NCBI GenBank assembly: GCA_003545125.1
Contig: DQCI01000005.1
Span: 1,460-7,905 of the forward strand
Source: Paracoccaceae bacterium
Lineage (GTDB): Bacteria > Pseudomonadota > Alphaproteobacteria > Rhodobacterales > Rhodobacteraceae
Length of the DNA: 6,446 nucleotides
Direction of reading: 5' to 3'
Shown: one piece after another, positions 1 through 6,446 of the stretch
Layout of the letters: each line of letters begins with the position of its first letter
Numbering within the stretch: the first letter of the stretch is position 1
Translations under genes and position numbers: made by a program
Notes under the pieces: model-generated
The model's input: only the letters and a program-made list of their open reading frames with translations
Database searches by the model: none
Told to the model about the DNA's origin: nothing

Positions 1-221
1 CGTGTCACACAGCCGCACCGGCGTCAGCGCGCAAGGCGGGCATTCTGGCGCGGGCAATTGGGCGGAAGGTCTCAACGCAGATGTGCCGCACCCCGACGAC
101 AATTGGGTTGGCGTTGGCCAGAAGGCTGTTGGATGCGATGTCGCCAGCACTTGAGGCGAAGGGTCGGTCATTTGGGGTGGGCGCCCGCGCGGGGTCGTTC
201 GCAACAGTTGACGGCGCTTAG
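1..221 (+). other. Left-edge open frames, possible 3' end of an unidentified gene
   Basis: Two + strand frames are open from the left edge. One runs from base 3 to a TAG at 219-221 (72 codons, Ala/Arg/Leu-rich, containing the stretch LALARRLLDAMSPALEAKG). The other runs from base 2 to a TGA at 152-154 (50 codons, Gly/Asn/Asp-rich). Hand counts give roughly two thirds G or C at third positions in both, which does not separate them and is lower than in the helicase further on. I recognise neither protein. A third frame, open to 348, is very rich in Arg and Trp and looks like a shadow. If a gene ends here, the base-3 frame is slightly more protein-like. It may equally be degenerate or non-coding DNA. 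Confidence 0.2.
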
Positions 222-811
222 TTCAAGGCCTGGGTGTGAGCGTCGCTGGCTTCCGTCGCTTCCTGGCGCCGCAAATGCGGTAAAGGGCAGATACGACGGA
301 CCGCGCAGCGGCATCGGACCGCTTCGACCAAGGTCGGGTTTGGGCTGACGGCCGGTATCGGCGTGTCGCCCTCAGACGGTTGCGTCGTTGCGCACCTGAG
401 ACGTCCGGCGCGCGCGCGTCGGACGGCCGGTTTGGAGATTGTCGGTTTCTACGCCGGTTTCGAACCGCCAAACGCGCGGAACGCCCCGCGTTGGCCTGCA
501 AAAGGCCGGACTGCCCAACTGGCGCCAACGAAGTGTCTGCGCCCGGTCTGCCAGTCCGCCATCCCGAGGATTGGGTATTGGGTTTTCTGGCGAGAGGGCG
601 GTGATGTCGGGTGGAGAACTTGATCGGTTCGCCCGGGGCGCGAATGGCGGCGAATTGCCACCCCGGCTGGAAACGCGTGGCACGCCGCCCCATTATTGGC
701 AAAGCACTTGCACGATGGGTACGGCATCATCCGCGTACAACAACGGGCTGGGACCACCGATCGCGCCGCGGCGAGTGTGCCCCGGGGGCCTGCATTTATC
801 GGTGGGATCGC
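222..811. other. Long region before the pump operon with no supportable gene
   Basis: About 590 bases precede the adaptor gene. Open frames exist on both strands, but all give Arg/Pro/Ser-rich translations without recognisable motifs, and they overlap one another, as expected of chance frames in GC-rich DNA. The region holds short inverted repeats around 455-530 and three CGGTTT hexamers (428-433, 443-448, 455-460). I could not find a convincing -35/-10 pair. TTGCAC at 709-714 and TACAAC at 736-741 are suggestive but 21 nt apart, which is too far. The operon promoter is presumably somewhere in this stretch. Confidence 0.4.
467..530 (+). repeat. Overlapping inverted repeats with alternative pairings
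   Basis: GCCAA (467-471) can pair with TTGGC (491-495), extended by CGCG (473-476) with CGCG (487-490) around a single bulged A. The same TTGGC arm belongs to CGTTGGC (489-495), which pairs perfectly with GCCAACG (524-530). The two hairpins therefore exclude each other. No T-run follows either arm. It may be a chance product of GC-rich sequence or a structured leader. Confidence 0.25.
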
Positions 812-2062
812 ATGCCGGACGCAAAATCGGAAATGGAACGGCTGCTGGGGACCGAGGTGCACAAGCGCCGCACACCCTTATGGATCTGGGCGATTGCGCT
901 GGTCGCGTTGGCCGCGGGCGGAACCTGGTATTTCAGCCCTTTCGGCAGTGATGCTGCCCGGACCGAATACGAGAGCCAGGTGGCCGAGATGGGCGTATTG
1001 ACCGTCACGGTTTCGGCCACCGGCACGATCGAGCCCACAAACCAGGTGGAGGTTTCCTCGGAACTGTCGGGCGCCATGGCCGAGGTCCTGGTCGACGACA
1101 ACGACGAGGTGGCGGTGGGCCAGGTGTTGGCACGGCTCGACACCACCAAGTTGACGGCACAACTGGAGGTGCAGAAGGCGATGTTGATCGCGGCCGAGGC
1201 GCGGGTGGCGCAGGCCCAGTCCAGCCTGGATCAGGCGGCGGAAACCTACGATGCGACGGAACAGCTCGAAGAGCGCGGCGTGTCCTCGCACCGGGCTTTC
1301 GTGTCGGCGCGGACAGCCTACGACAATGCCGTTGCCGCGCTCCAGATCGCCGATGCCGACCGTAACCTGGCCGACGCACAGCTCGACATGACCCAGGCGG
1401 ACCTGGACAAAGCAGTGTTGCACTCGCCGATCCGGGGCATCGTGTTGTTGCGGGATGTCGATCCGGGCCAGATCGTTGCGGCCTCGCTGTCCGCGCCGGT
1501 CCTTTTCACCCTCGCCGAAGACCTGTCGCAGATGGAGTTGCAGGTCGATGTGGACGAAGCCGACATCGGCCGCATCTCGGTCGGCGACCGGGCAGCCTTC
1601 ACCGTCGAGGCCTATGACGAGCGGGAATTCCCCGCCGAGATCACCAAGATCCGGTTTGCGCCCGAAACCGTCGAGGGCGTGGTGACCTACAAGGCCGTCC
1701 TGTCGATCGACAATTCCGGTTTGCTGCTCCGCCCGGGCATGACCGCCACGTCCGAGATCACCGTGGCGGATTACGAAAAGGTCCTGCTGGTGCCCAACGC
1801 GGCGTTGCGGTTCGCCCCGCCGCAGGTGGTCGAAGAGACCGAGGACGATGGCGGCGGCGGGCTGTTGGGCATGTTGATCCCGGACGGTTCGAACGACGGT
1901 CGCGGCGCGGTGGACCGCAACACGGTCTGGCGGCTGCAAGACGGCACCGCGCGTGAGATCGCGGTAGAGACAGGCGACAGCGACGGCCGCTTCACCATCG
2001 TCTCCGGCGGCGCGCTGGAGCCCGGGGACCTGGTCGTCACCGATCAGACGATGGGCCGTTGA
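812..2062 (+). CDS. macA: MacA-like periplasmic adaptor (membrane fusion protein, HlyD family) of an ABC efflux pump
   Basis: This 416-residue protein is anchored in the inner membrane and should bridge a MacB-type transporter to an outer-membrane channel of the TolC kind. After a short basic cytoplasmic tail, one membrane segment spans about residues 22-41. A lipoyl-like half-motif follows at about 77-110 (VEVSSELSG), then an Ala/Gln-rich coiled-coil hairpin at about 112-197, the second lipoyl half at 198-232 (HSPIRGIVLLRDVDPGQIVA), a beta-barrel at about 240-320 including IRFAPETVEGVVTYKAVLSI, and a membrane-proximal domain to the C terminus. Residues 340-370 form an acidic, Gly-rich insertion. 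E. coli MacA has 371 residues. The frame stays open upstream to a GTG at 611, but those 67 codons are Arg-rich with no family match, so ATG 812 is chosen, with GGTGGG 6 nt before it. ATG 833 is also possible. The stop lies one base before the ATPase gene. The family is clear; the exported substrate cannot be read from the sequence. Confidence 0.9.
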   Translation: MPDAKSEMERLLGTEVHKRRTPLWIWAIALVALAAGGTWYFSPFGSDAARTEYESQVAEMGVLTVTVSATGTIEPTNQVEVSSELSGAMAEVLVDDNDEVAVGQVLARLDTTKLTAQLEVQKAMLIAAEARVAQAQSSLDQAAETYDATEQLEERGVSSHRAFVSARTAYDNAVAALQIADADRNLADAQLDMTQADLDKAVLHSPIRGIVLLRDVDPGQIVAASLSAPVLFTLAEDLSQMELQVDVDEADIGRISVGDRAAFTVEAYDEREFPAEITKIRFAPETVEGVVTYKAVLSIDNSGLLLRPGMTATSEITVADYEKVLLVPNAALRFAPPQVVEETEDDGGGGLLGMLIPDGSNDGRGAVDRNTVWRLQDGTAREIAVETGDSDGRFTIVSGGALEPGDLVVTDQTMGR

Positions 2063-2063
2063 C

Positions 2064-2798
2064 ATGGATGCGCCCGCCGCCACCGTTTTGATCGCGCTCC
2101 GGGGCATCACCAAGGTCTACGGCCATGGCGCAGCCGAGGTGCATGCGTTGCGCGGCGTTGATCTGGACATCGACGAGGGCGAGTTCGTGGCGATCATGGG
2201 CCCGTCCGGATCGGGCAAGTCGACGGCGATGAACGTGCTGGGCTGCCTCGATACGCCGACCGCCGGGCACTATCTGTTCAACGGCGTCGAAGTTGGGGCG
2301 CTGAACCAGGACCAGCGTGCGTTGCTCCGGCGCCACTACCTCGGGTTCGTGTTCCAAGGCTACAACCTGCTGGCCCGCACCCCGGCGCTTGAGAACGTCG
2401 AGCTGCCGTTGATCTACAAAGGCCTTGCACGCGCCGAGCGCGCGGCGTTGGCTACCGAAGCGCTGGCCAAGGTCGGCCTGGCCGAACGAGCCCATCACGA
2501 TCCGTCCGAGCTGTCGGGCGGGCAGCAGCAAAGGGTGGCGATCGCGCGGGCGCTTGTGGGCAAGCCGAAAGTGATCCTTGCCGATGAGCCCACCGGCAAC
2601 CTGGACACCAAGCGCTCGCACGAGATCATGGAGCTCCTGACCCAGCTCAACCGCACTGAAGGCCTGACCATCATCATGGTCACGCATGAACGGGACATGG
2701 CGGCCCACGCCGACCGGCTGGTCTATTTCGTCGACGGCCATGTCGAGCATGACGGCCCGCATCACGAGTTGGACCAACGCCACCGTGAGCGGGGCTGA
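2064..2798 (+). CDS. macB: MacB-type ABC transporter ATP-binding protein (stand-alone ATPase)
   Basis: A 244-residue cytoplasmic ATPase of the MacB/LolD group that should power the permease encoded next to it. All ABC motifs are intact: Walker [10 protein letters not shown] (46-54), Q-loop Gln98 in FVFQ, signature LSGGQQQR (150-157), Walker B VILADEP (170-176) with catalytic Glu175, D-loop NLDT (179-182) and H-loop His208 in VTHE. Pairing with a MacA-like adaptor and a four-helix FtsX-type permease favours MacB over LolD or FtsE. The ATG is one base after the adaptor stop and the stop is three bases before the permease start, implying translational coupling and equal expression. The C terminus ends at about residue 244, where E. 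coli MacB continues into its linker and membrane domain. The substrate (peptide, lipid, antibiotic or siderophore) is unknown. Confidence 0.92.
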   Translation: MDAPAATVLIALRGITKVYGHGAAEVHALRGVDLDIDEGEFVAIMGPSGSGKSTAMNVLGCLDTPTAGHYLFNGVEVGALNQDQRALLRRHYLGFVFQGYNLLARTPALENVELPLIYKGLARAERAALATEALAKVGLAERAHHDPSELSGGQQQRVAIARALVGKPKVILADEPTGNLDTKRSHEIMELLTQLNRTEGLTIIMVTHERDMAAHADRLVYFVDGHVEHDGPHHELDQRHRERG

Positions 2799-2801
2799 CG
2801 G

Positions 2802-4010
2802 ATGTTGTGGGAAACCGTTCGCCTCGCCATCGCGGCCATCTTTCGCAACACGATGCGGTCGTTCCTGACCGTGTTGGGCATCGTCATCGGCGTGGCCGCG
2901 GTGATCGCGATGGTCACGGTCGGCCAGGGCTCATCCGATCAGGTCGCGGCGGATGTGGAAAGCCTCGGCACCAACGTGCTGATGGTCATGCCCGGCAGTG
3001 GCGAAGGCGGGCCCGGCAGTGGCCTATCGGTACCGCCCCTGGACATGGACGATTCCGAGACCATCGGCAACGAGCTGTCCTTCGTCAAAGCCGCCGCGCC
3101 GACCGCGTCGCGGCCGATCACCGTGGTGTTCGGCAACGAAAATCACCGCACCCAGGTGACCGGCACCGATAATTCCTACCTCACCGGGGCGGAATGGCCA
3201 GTGGTGCTGGGGCGCGAGTTCAACTCGGCCGAGATCAATTCGGGCAAGCTGGTCTGCGTCATCGGCGAAACCATCCGCCAGACCTTCTTCGGCAATACCA
3301 GCCCGCTGGGCGAGAAGCTGCGGCTGAAGACTGTCACCTGCGAGGTGATCGGCGTGCTCGAGGCCAAGGGTGCGTCATCTTTCGGCGCCGACCAGGATGA
3401 CTTGATCCTGGTGCCGATCAAGGCGTTTCAACACCGTATCGCCGGCAACAGCGATGTCCACCTGATCTTCGTCGCGGTGACGGACGGAACGTCGATGGAA
3501 AAAGCGGTGCGCGACGTCGAAGAACTGATGCGCGACATCAGGCGCATCGGCGTAAACGAGGACGACGACTTCGAAGTGATGAGCATGGAGCAGATCGCAG
3601 GCATTCTGACCGGCATCACCAACGTACTGGCCGGCATGCTCAGTGCCGTCGCCGCGGTCAGCCTTCTGGTCGGCGGGATCGGCATCATGAACATCATGCT
3701 GGTATCGGTCACCGAACGCACCCGTGAGATCGGCATCCGCATGGCCGTCGGGGCGCAGGCCCGCCAGGTGCTGCTGCAATTCCTCGTAGAGGCAATCGTG
3801 CTCACGCTGCTGGGTGGGATGATTGGCATCGTGCTGGGGCTGGTACTCGCCGCGGTGGCGTCCAACATGTTGGGGATCGGCTTCTCCCCCGATCCACTGG
3901 TTGTGCTGATGGCCTTCGCCTTTTCCGCCGCAGTCGGTGTTATTTTCGGCTACTTTCCGGCCCGTGCCGCAGCCCGGCTGGACCCGATCGAGGCGCTTCG
4001 CCATCAGTAG
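2802..4010 (+). CDS. macB: MacB-type ABC transporter permease (MacB periplasmic core + FtsX domain)
   Basis: A 402-residue inner-membrane protein, the partner of the ATPase before it. A short N-terminal amphipathic stretch leads into a first membrane helix at about 20-41. A large periplasmic core follows (about 42-270), then three helices at about 275-300, 327-353 and 365-387, the standard four-helix topology of type VII (MacB/LolE/FtsX) transporters. The cytoplasmic coupling segment [16 protein letters not shown] (303-318) and the C-terminal [12 protein letters not shown] are family hallmarks. The periplasmic core has two cysteines, Cys152 and Cys180, and a Gly/Pro-rich loop at about 65-80. 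These transporters use ATP to drive conformational change in the periplasm (mechanotransmission), pushing substrate from the periplasm through the adaptor and TolC. The ATG three bases after the ATPase stop fits the family N terminus. ATPase plus permease sum to 646 residues, against 648 for fused E. coli MacB. Confidence 0.92.
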   Translation: MLWETVRLAIAAIFRNTMRSFLTVLGIVIGVAAVIAMVTVGQGSSDQVAADVESLGTNVLMVMPGSGEGGPGSGLSVPPLDMDDSETIGNELSFVKAAAPTASRPITVVFGNENHRTQVTGTDNSYLTGAEWPVVLGREFNSAEINSGKLVCVIGETIRQTFFGNTSPLGEKLRLKTVTCEVIGVLEAKGASSFGADQDDLILVPIKAFQHRIAGNSDVHLIFVAVTDGTSMEKAVRDVEELMRDIRRIGVNEDDDFEVMSMEQIAGILTGITNVLAGMLSAVAAVSLLVGGIGIMNIMLVSVTERTREIGIRMAVGAQARQVLLQFLVEAIVLTLLGGMIGIVLGLVLAAVASNMLGIGFSPDPLVVLMAFAFSAAVGVIFGYFPARAAARLDPIEALRHQ

Positions 4011-4070
4011 GCCCTCTGCGCGCTGGGCTCCCTTGCAGCGTCCAGGTCCCGAAACACATCCCTTCTGCGC

Positions 4071-4088
4071 CGGTTTCAATCCGAACCG
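4071..4088 (+). repeat. Small CGGTT...AACCG hairpin, also present before the operon
   Basis: CGGTT (4071-4075) pairs with AACCG (4084-4088) over an 8-nt loop. A related copy lies at 455-467 (CGGTT, 3-nt loop, AACCG). The two copies share the 10-mer CGCCGGTTTC (4068-4077 and 452-461) and a following GAACCGC (4083-4089 and 462-468). Both sit in non-coding DNA flanking the pump operon. With only two short copies, chance is not excluded. Confidence 0.25.
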
Positions 4089-4089
4089 C

Positions 4090-4119
4090 GCCTCTCGGAT
4101 ATTCTCGGCCAAGAGAGGC
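4090..4119 (+). terminator. Possible transcription terminator after the pump operon
   Basis: GCCTCTC (4090-4096) pairs with GAGAGGC (4113-4119). The stem extends through GG (4097-4098) with CC (4109-4110) if AA (4111-4112) bulges out, giving nine pairs around a 10-nt loop. It lies 80 bases after the permease stop and before the helicase control region, where a terminator would be expected. It is followed only by CGTTTG, so the U-tract is very short. It may be a weak or Rho-assisted terminator, or only an RNA-stabilising hairpin. Confidence 0.4.
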
Positions 4120-4234
4120 CGTTTGCGGCACTTCACGGATGTCCCGATTTCTTGATGACCGGGAATTGGATCGGCGACGGCAAATCGCAGGATCGTCCAC
4201 CCCCGATTGCGGACATTCACTGCGCCGCCTCACC

Positions 4235-4254
4235 TATGTTCCATTTATGTTCCA
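4235..4254 (+). promoter_or_regulatory. LexA (SOS) operator, alphaproteobacterial GTTC-N7-GTTC type
   Basis: The sequence reads GTTC (4238-4241), seven bases CATTTAT, GTTC (4249-4252). It sits within a longer 9-nt direct repeat TATGTTCCA (4235-4243 and 4246-4254) with an 11-nt period, about one helical turn. GTTC-N7-GTTC is the established LexA recognition motif of Alphaproteobacteria. The site is a short AT-rich island in GC-rich DNA, 47 nt before the preferred helicase ATG at 4300. TATCCT at 4262-4267 is a weak -10 candidate, which would put the box over the -35 region, where LexA binding would block RNA polymerase. The operator also argues against translation starting at the upstream TTG at 4207. 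The motif is seen directly; LexA binding is inferred. Confidence 0.75.
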
Positions 4255-4299
4255 ACCGCGCTATCCTGCCCGAAACCACAAGACGGAATGGGGCAGGGC

Positions 4300-6339
4300 A
4301 TGGAAGCGGCGGGCTATCTCGACAAGCTGAATGCGGGCCAGCGCGCGGCGGTGGAATTCGGCGTGGGCGAGGGCATAGCGCCGCCGTTGCTGATCATCGC
4401 AGGCGCCGGGTCGGGCAAGACCGCCACGCTCGCGCACCGGGTGGCGCATTTGCTGGTGAAAGGCGCCGACCCGCGCCGCATTCTGCTGATGACCTTTTCG
4501 CGTCGCGCGGCGTCCGAGCTGACCCGCCGGGTCGAGCGGATCACCGCCGCGGCCATGGGCACGTCCGTCGCCGCCGAGGCGCTCACCTGGTCCGGTACCT
4601 TCCACGGGCTGGGCGCGCGAATTCTGCGCGAGCATGCATTGTCGATCGGCCTGCGCCCGGAGTTCTCGATCCACGACCGCGAGGACAGCGCGGATCTCAT
4701 GAACCTCTGCCGCCACACGGCCGGCTTGTCCAAGACCGAGGCCCGATTCCCCACCAAGGCCACCTGTCTCGCGATCTACTCGCGTGCCGTGAACGCCGAG
4801 GCATCGCTGGCGGAGGTGCTGCGCGACCATTTCCCCTGGTGCGCGCGGTGGGAGGCCGAGCTGAGGCAGCTCTTCAAGGCCTACGTCGCCGCCAAGCAGG
4901 CGCAGAACGTGCTCGACTATGATGACCTCCTGCTCGCCTGGGCGCAGGTCATGTCGGACCCCGACTTCGCCGCCCATATCGCAGACACCTGGGACCACGT
5001 GTTGATCGACGAGTATCAGGACACCAACCGGCTCCAGGCGCGCATCCTCAAGGCTTTGAAGCCGGACGGGCGCGGCCTGACCGTGGTTGGCGACGACGCG
5101 CAGTCGATCTACGCCTTCCGGGCCGCGACCGTGCGCAACATCCTGGATTTTCCCGACGCCTACAGCCCGCGGGCCGAGGTCATCACCCTCGACCGCAACT
5201 ACCGCTCGACCGGGCCCATTTTGGAGGCCGCGAACGCGGTGATCGAGCAGGCACGCGAGCGTTTCACCAAAAACCTCTGGACCGAGCGCATCTCGGACCG
5301 GAAGCCCCGCCTCGTGACCGTGAACAGCGAGGCCGAGCAGGCGAGGTACTTCGTGGACCAGATCCTGGAAATCCGGGAGACCGGCACAAAGCTCAAGGAG
5401 CAGGCGGTGCTGTTTCGCACCTCGAGCCACGCGATCCAGATCGAGGCGGAGCTGACGCGGCGCAATGTGCCATACGTGAAATTCGGCGGGCTCAAATTCC
5501 TCGACTCGGCCCATGTGAAGGACCTCTTGTCCTTCCTGCGGCTCGCGCGCAACCCGCGCGACCGGGTGGCGGGGTTTCGCGTGCTCCAGCTCATCCCCGG
5601 GATCGGGCCCAAATCGGCCGGAAACATCCTCGATGCGCTGGACCTCGCGTCCGACCCGTTCGCGGCATTGCAGGAGGTGGTGCCGCCGTCCAAAGCCGAA
5701 GCCGGTTTCGGCTGCTTCGTTGCCGCCCTCACCACGCAAGCGGGTTGGCCTGCCGCGCTCGGCCTTGCCCGGGGCTGGTATGACCCGCATCTCGACCGCA
5801 TCCACGAGGATGCCGAGGCGCGCCGCGCCGACCTTCTGCAGCTCGAACAGATCGCCGGCGGCTATCCGTCCGCCGAGGCCTTCCTGACCGAGCTCACCCT
5901 CGACCCGCCGGACGCGACCAGCGACCAGGCGGGCGTGCCGCTGAAGGACGAGGATTACCTGATCCTGTCGACGATCCACTCCGCCAAGGGTCAGGAGTGG
6001 AAATCGGTCTATCTGCTGAACGCTGTCGATGGCTGCATTCCGTCCGACCTCGGCACCGGCACGACACGGGATCTCGAAGAGGAGCGGCGGCTGCTCTATG
6101 TGGCGATGACGCGGGCGAAGGACGAGCTGACCCTCGGCCTGCCGCTGAGGTTCTACGTCACCCATCAGGTCAAGAACGGCGACCGGCATGTCTACGCGAT
6201 GCGCACGCGCTTCATCCCACGCGAGATCCTCGACCGTTTCGAGGCCTTCCATTGGTCTCCGGCAATGCAGGGCGCCGAGGTCCGCCCCGCACCGGCCCCG
6301 ATCGACGTGGCCGCGCAGATGCGCGAGATGTGGGGGTAG
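4300..6339 (+). CDS. Superfamily 1A DNA helicase, UvrD/Rep/PcrA-like ATP-dependent helicase
   Basis: A 679-residue 3'-5' DNA helicase/translocase, probably acting in repair or in restart of damaged replication forks. Residues from ATG 4300: Q-motif LNAGQ (10-14), motif I AGAGSGKT (34-41), Ia TFSRRAASEL (65-74), TFHGLG (100-105), II LIDEYQDTN (235-243; Asp237, Glu238), III VVGDDAQSIYAFRAA (262-276), IV NYRSTGPIL (300-308), V STIHSAKGQEW (557-567) and VI EERRLLYVAMTRAK (594-607). PGIGPKSA (433-440) matches the GIG duplex-contact motif of the 2B subdomain. Variant motifs (GDDAQ, IHSAKGQEW, then ATVRNILDFP) mark a branch distinct from housekeeping UvrD. The length is near Rep (673) and lacks the long C-terminal extension of UvrD/PcrA. 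The frame opens at TTG 4207, but that start would place the LexA box inside the gene. ATG 4288 is an alternative; ATG 4300 has GGGG 6 nt upstream. Leucine codons favour CTC, unlike the pump genes. Confidence 0.93.
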   Translation: MEAAGYLDKLNAGQRAAVEFGVGEGIAPPLLIIAGAGSGKTATLAHRVAHLLVKGADPRRILLMTFSRRAASELTRRVERITAAAMGTSVAAEALTWSGTFHGLGARILREHALSIGLRPEFSIHDREDSADLMNLCRHTAGLSKTEARFPTKATCLAIYSRAVNAEASLAEVLRDHFPWCARWEAELRQLFKAYVAAKQAQNVLDYDDLLLAWAQVMSDPDFAAHIADTWDHVLIDEYQDTNRLQARILKALKPDGRGLTVVGDDAQSIYAFRAATVRNILDFPDAYSPRAEVITLDRNYRSTGPILEAANAVIEQARERFTKNLWTERISDRKPRLVTVNSEAEQARYFVDQILEIRETGTKLKEQAVLFRTSSHAIQIEAELTRRNVPYVKFGGLKFLDSAHVKDLLSFLRLARNPRDRVAGFRVLQLIPGIGPKSAGNILDALDLASDPFAALQEVVPPSKAEAGFGCFVAALTTQAGWPAALGLARGWYDPHLDRIHEDAEARRADLLQLEQIAGGYPSAEAFLTELTLDPPDATSDQAGVPLKDEDYLILSTIHSAKGQEWKSVYLLNAVDGCIPSDLGTGTTRDLEEERRLLYVAMTRAKDELTLGLPLRFYVTHQVKNGDRHVYAMRTRFIPREILDRFEAFHWSPAMQGAEVRPAPAPIDVAAQMREMWG

Positions 6340-6446
6340 GGGACGGAACCGGTCGCGCAGGGGCCCTGACCGATCCGCTGTTTCGCGGCCCCGAGCTGGC
6401 GCGCTTTTTCAACGGGCAGGTATGTCTTGCGATTGTCAGCACAAGC
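6330..6446 (+). CDS. Possible start of an unidentified downstream gene (cut by window end)
   Basis: A frame opening at GTG 6330, overlapping the last codons of the helicase, stays open to the right edge (39 codons) and includes TDPLFRGPELARFFNGQ. The composition is protein-like, with mostly G or C at third positions, but I recognise no family and see no good ribosome binding site. An ATG at 6422 in another frame (MSCDCQHK) is a rival start. A terminator-like hairpin overlaps the same stretch, so the whole tail may be non-coding. Confidence 0.25.
   Translation, partial: MGVGDGTGRAGALTDPLFRGPELARFFNGQVCLAIVSTS
6384..6409 (+). terminator. Possible intrinsic terminator after the helicase gene
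   Basis: CGC (6384-6386) and GCC (6388-6390), with G6387 bulged, pair with GGC (6398-6400) and GCG (6401-6403) over the loop CCGAGCT. One C and then five Ts (6405-6409) follow. An outer repeat, GGGGCC (6360-6365) with GGCCCC (6387-6392), could form a competing stem. It lies 45 bases after the helicase stop, a usual position for a terminator, but the stem is only six pairs. Confidence 0.35.

Noticed and set aside
223..702. 159-codon - strand frame in the upstream region
   Set aside because: Highly Arg/Pro/Ser-rich with no motif, and overlapped by several equally open frames on both strands.
611..811. 67-codon N-terminal extension of the adaptor from GTG 611
   Set aside because: The residues are Arg/Trp/Pro-rich with no signal or family similarity, and the normal short tail plus membrane helix begins at ATG 812.
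439..951. 170-codon + strand frame running into the adaptor gene
   Set aside because: It overlaps the adaptor's start and membrane helix in another frame and has no recognisable motif.
878..2113. 411-codon open frame on the - strand opposite the adaptor gene
   Set aside because: Shadow of the adaptor coding sequence. The translation is Arg/Gly/His-rich and has no motif.
2037..2783. 248-codon open frame on the - strand opposite the ATPase gene
   Set aside because: The ATPase on the + strand has every ABC motif in order; this is its antisense shadow.
2064..4010. LolCDE lipoprotein-release system as an alternative identity
   Set aside because: The ATPase resembles LolD, but an adjacent MacA-like adaptor with a coiled-coil hairpin, a single permease, and its [16 protein letters not shown] segment fit MacAB better.
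3375..4220. 281-codon open frame on the - strand covering the permease 3' half and the intergenic region
   Set aside because: Rich in His, Asp, Gln and Arg with no domain. It runs antisense to the FtsX domain and crosses the hairpin; no sign of a real gene.
4261..6252. 663-codon open frame on the - strand opposite the helicase
   Set aside because: It lies entirely antisense to a gene with all SF1 motifs. It is rich in Arg, Gly, Val and His with no recognisable domain, as expected of the mirror frame of a GC-rich gene.

Overview
This is a GC-rich bacterial window that reads as chromosomal DNA of an alphaproteobacterium, possibly of the Rhodobacterales. The grounds are the high GC at third codon positions, the style of the protein families, and a perfect GTTC-N7-GTTC direct repeat. 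That repeat is the LexA (SOS) operator form known from Alphaproteobacteria and differs from the CTGT-N8-ACAG palindrome of Gammaproteobacteria. I see no tRNA, rRNA, CRISPR array, insertion sequence or phage gene.

Layout: (1) Bases 1-811 hold no gene I can name. Two short open frames run in from the left edge, and the rest is apparently non-coding DNA with several small inverted repeats. (2) Bases 812-4010 are a tight three-gene + strand operon for a MacAB-type tripartite efflux or export pump: a MacA-like periplasmic adaptor, a MacB-type ATPase, and a separate MacB-type permease. The gaps between genes are 1 and 3 nt. In E. coli the ATPase and permease are one 648-residue protein; here they are 244 + 402 residues, cut at the domain linker. 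No TolC-like outer-membrane channel is present, so it must be encoded elsewhere. (3) Bases 4011-4299 are intergenic, with a bulged hairpin that may end the pump transcript, followed by the LexA-type box. (4) Bases 4300-6339 encode a superfamily 1A (UvrD/Rep/PcrA-like) DNA helicase with all expected motifs. The box lies about 50 nt before its start, so I infer that it is DNA-damage inducible. (5) Bases 6340-6446 are ambiguous: either a terminator-like hairpin with a T5 run, or the start of another gene overlapping the helicase stop.

The pump and the helicase look like independent transcription units that happen to be neighbours, and their leucine codon use differs markedly. I do not see a clearly undescribed system. 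The most informative observation is the SOS-type operator that ties the helicase to the DNA-damage response.
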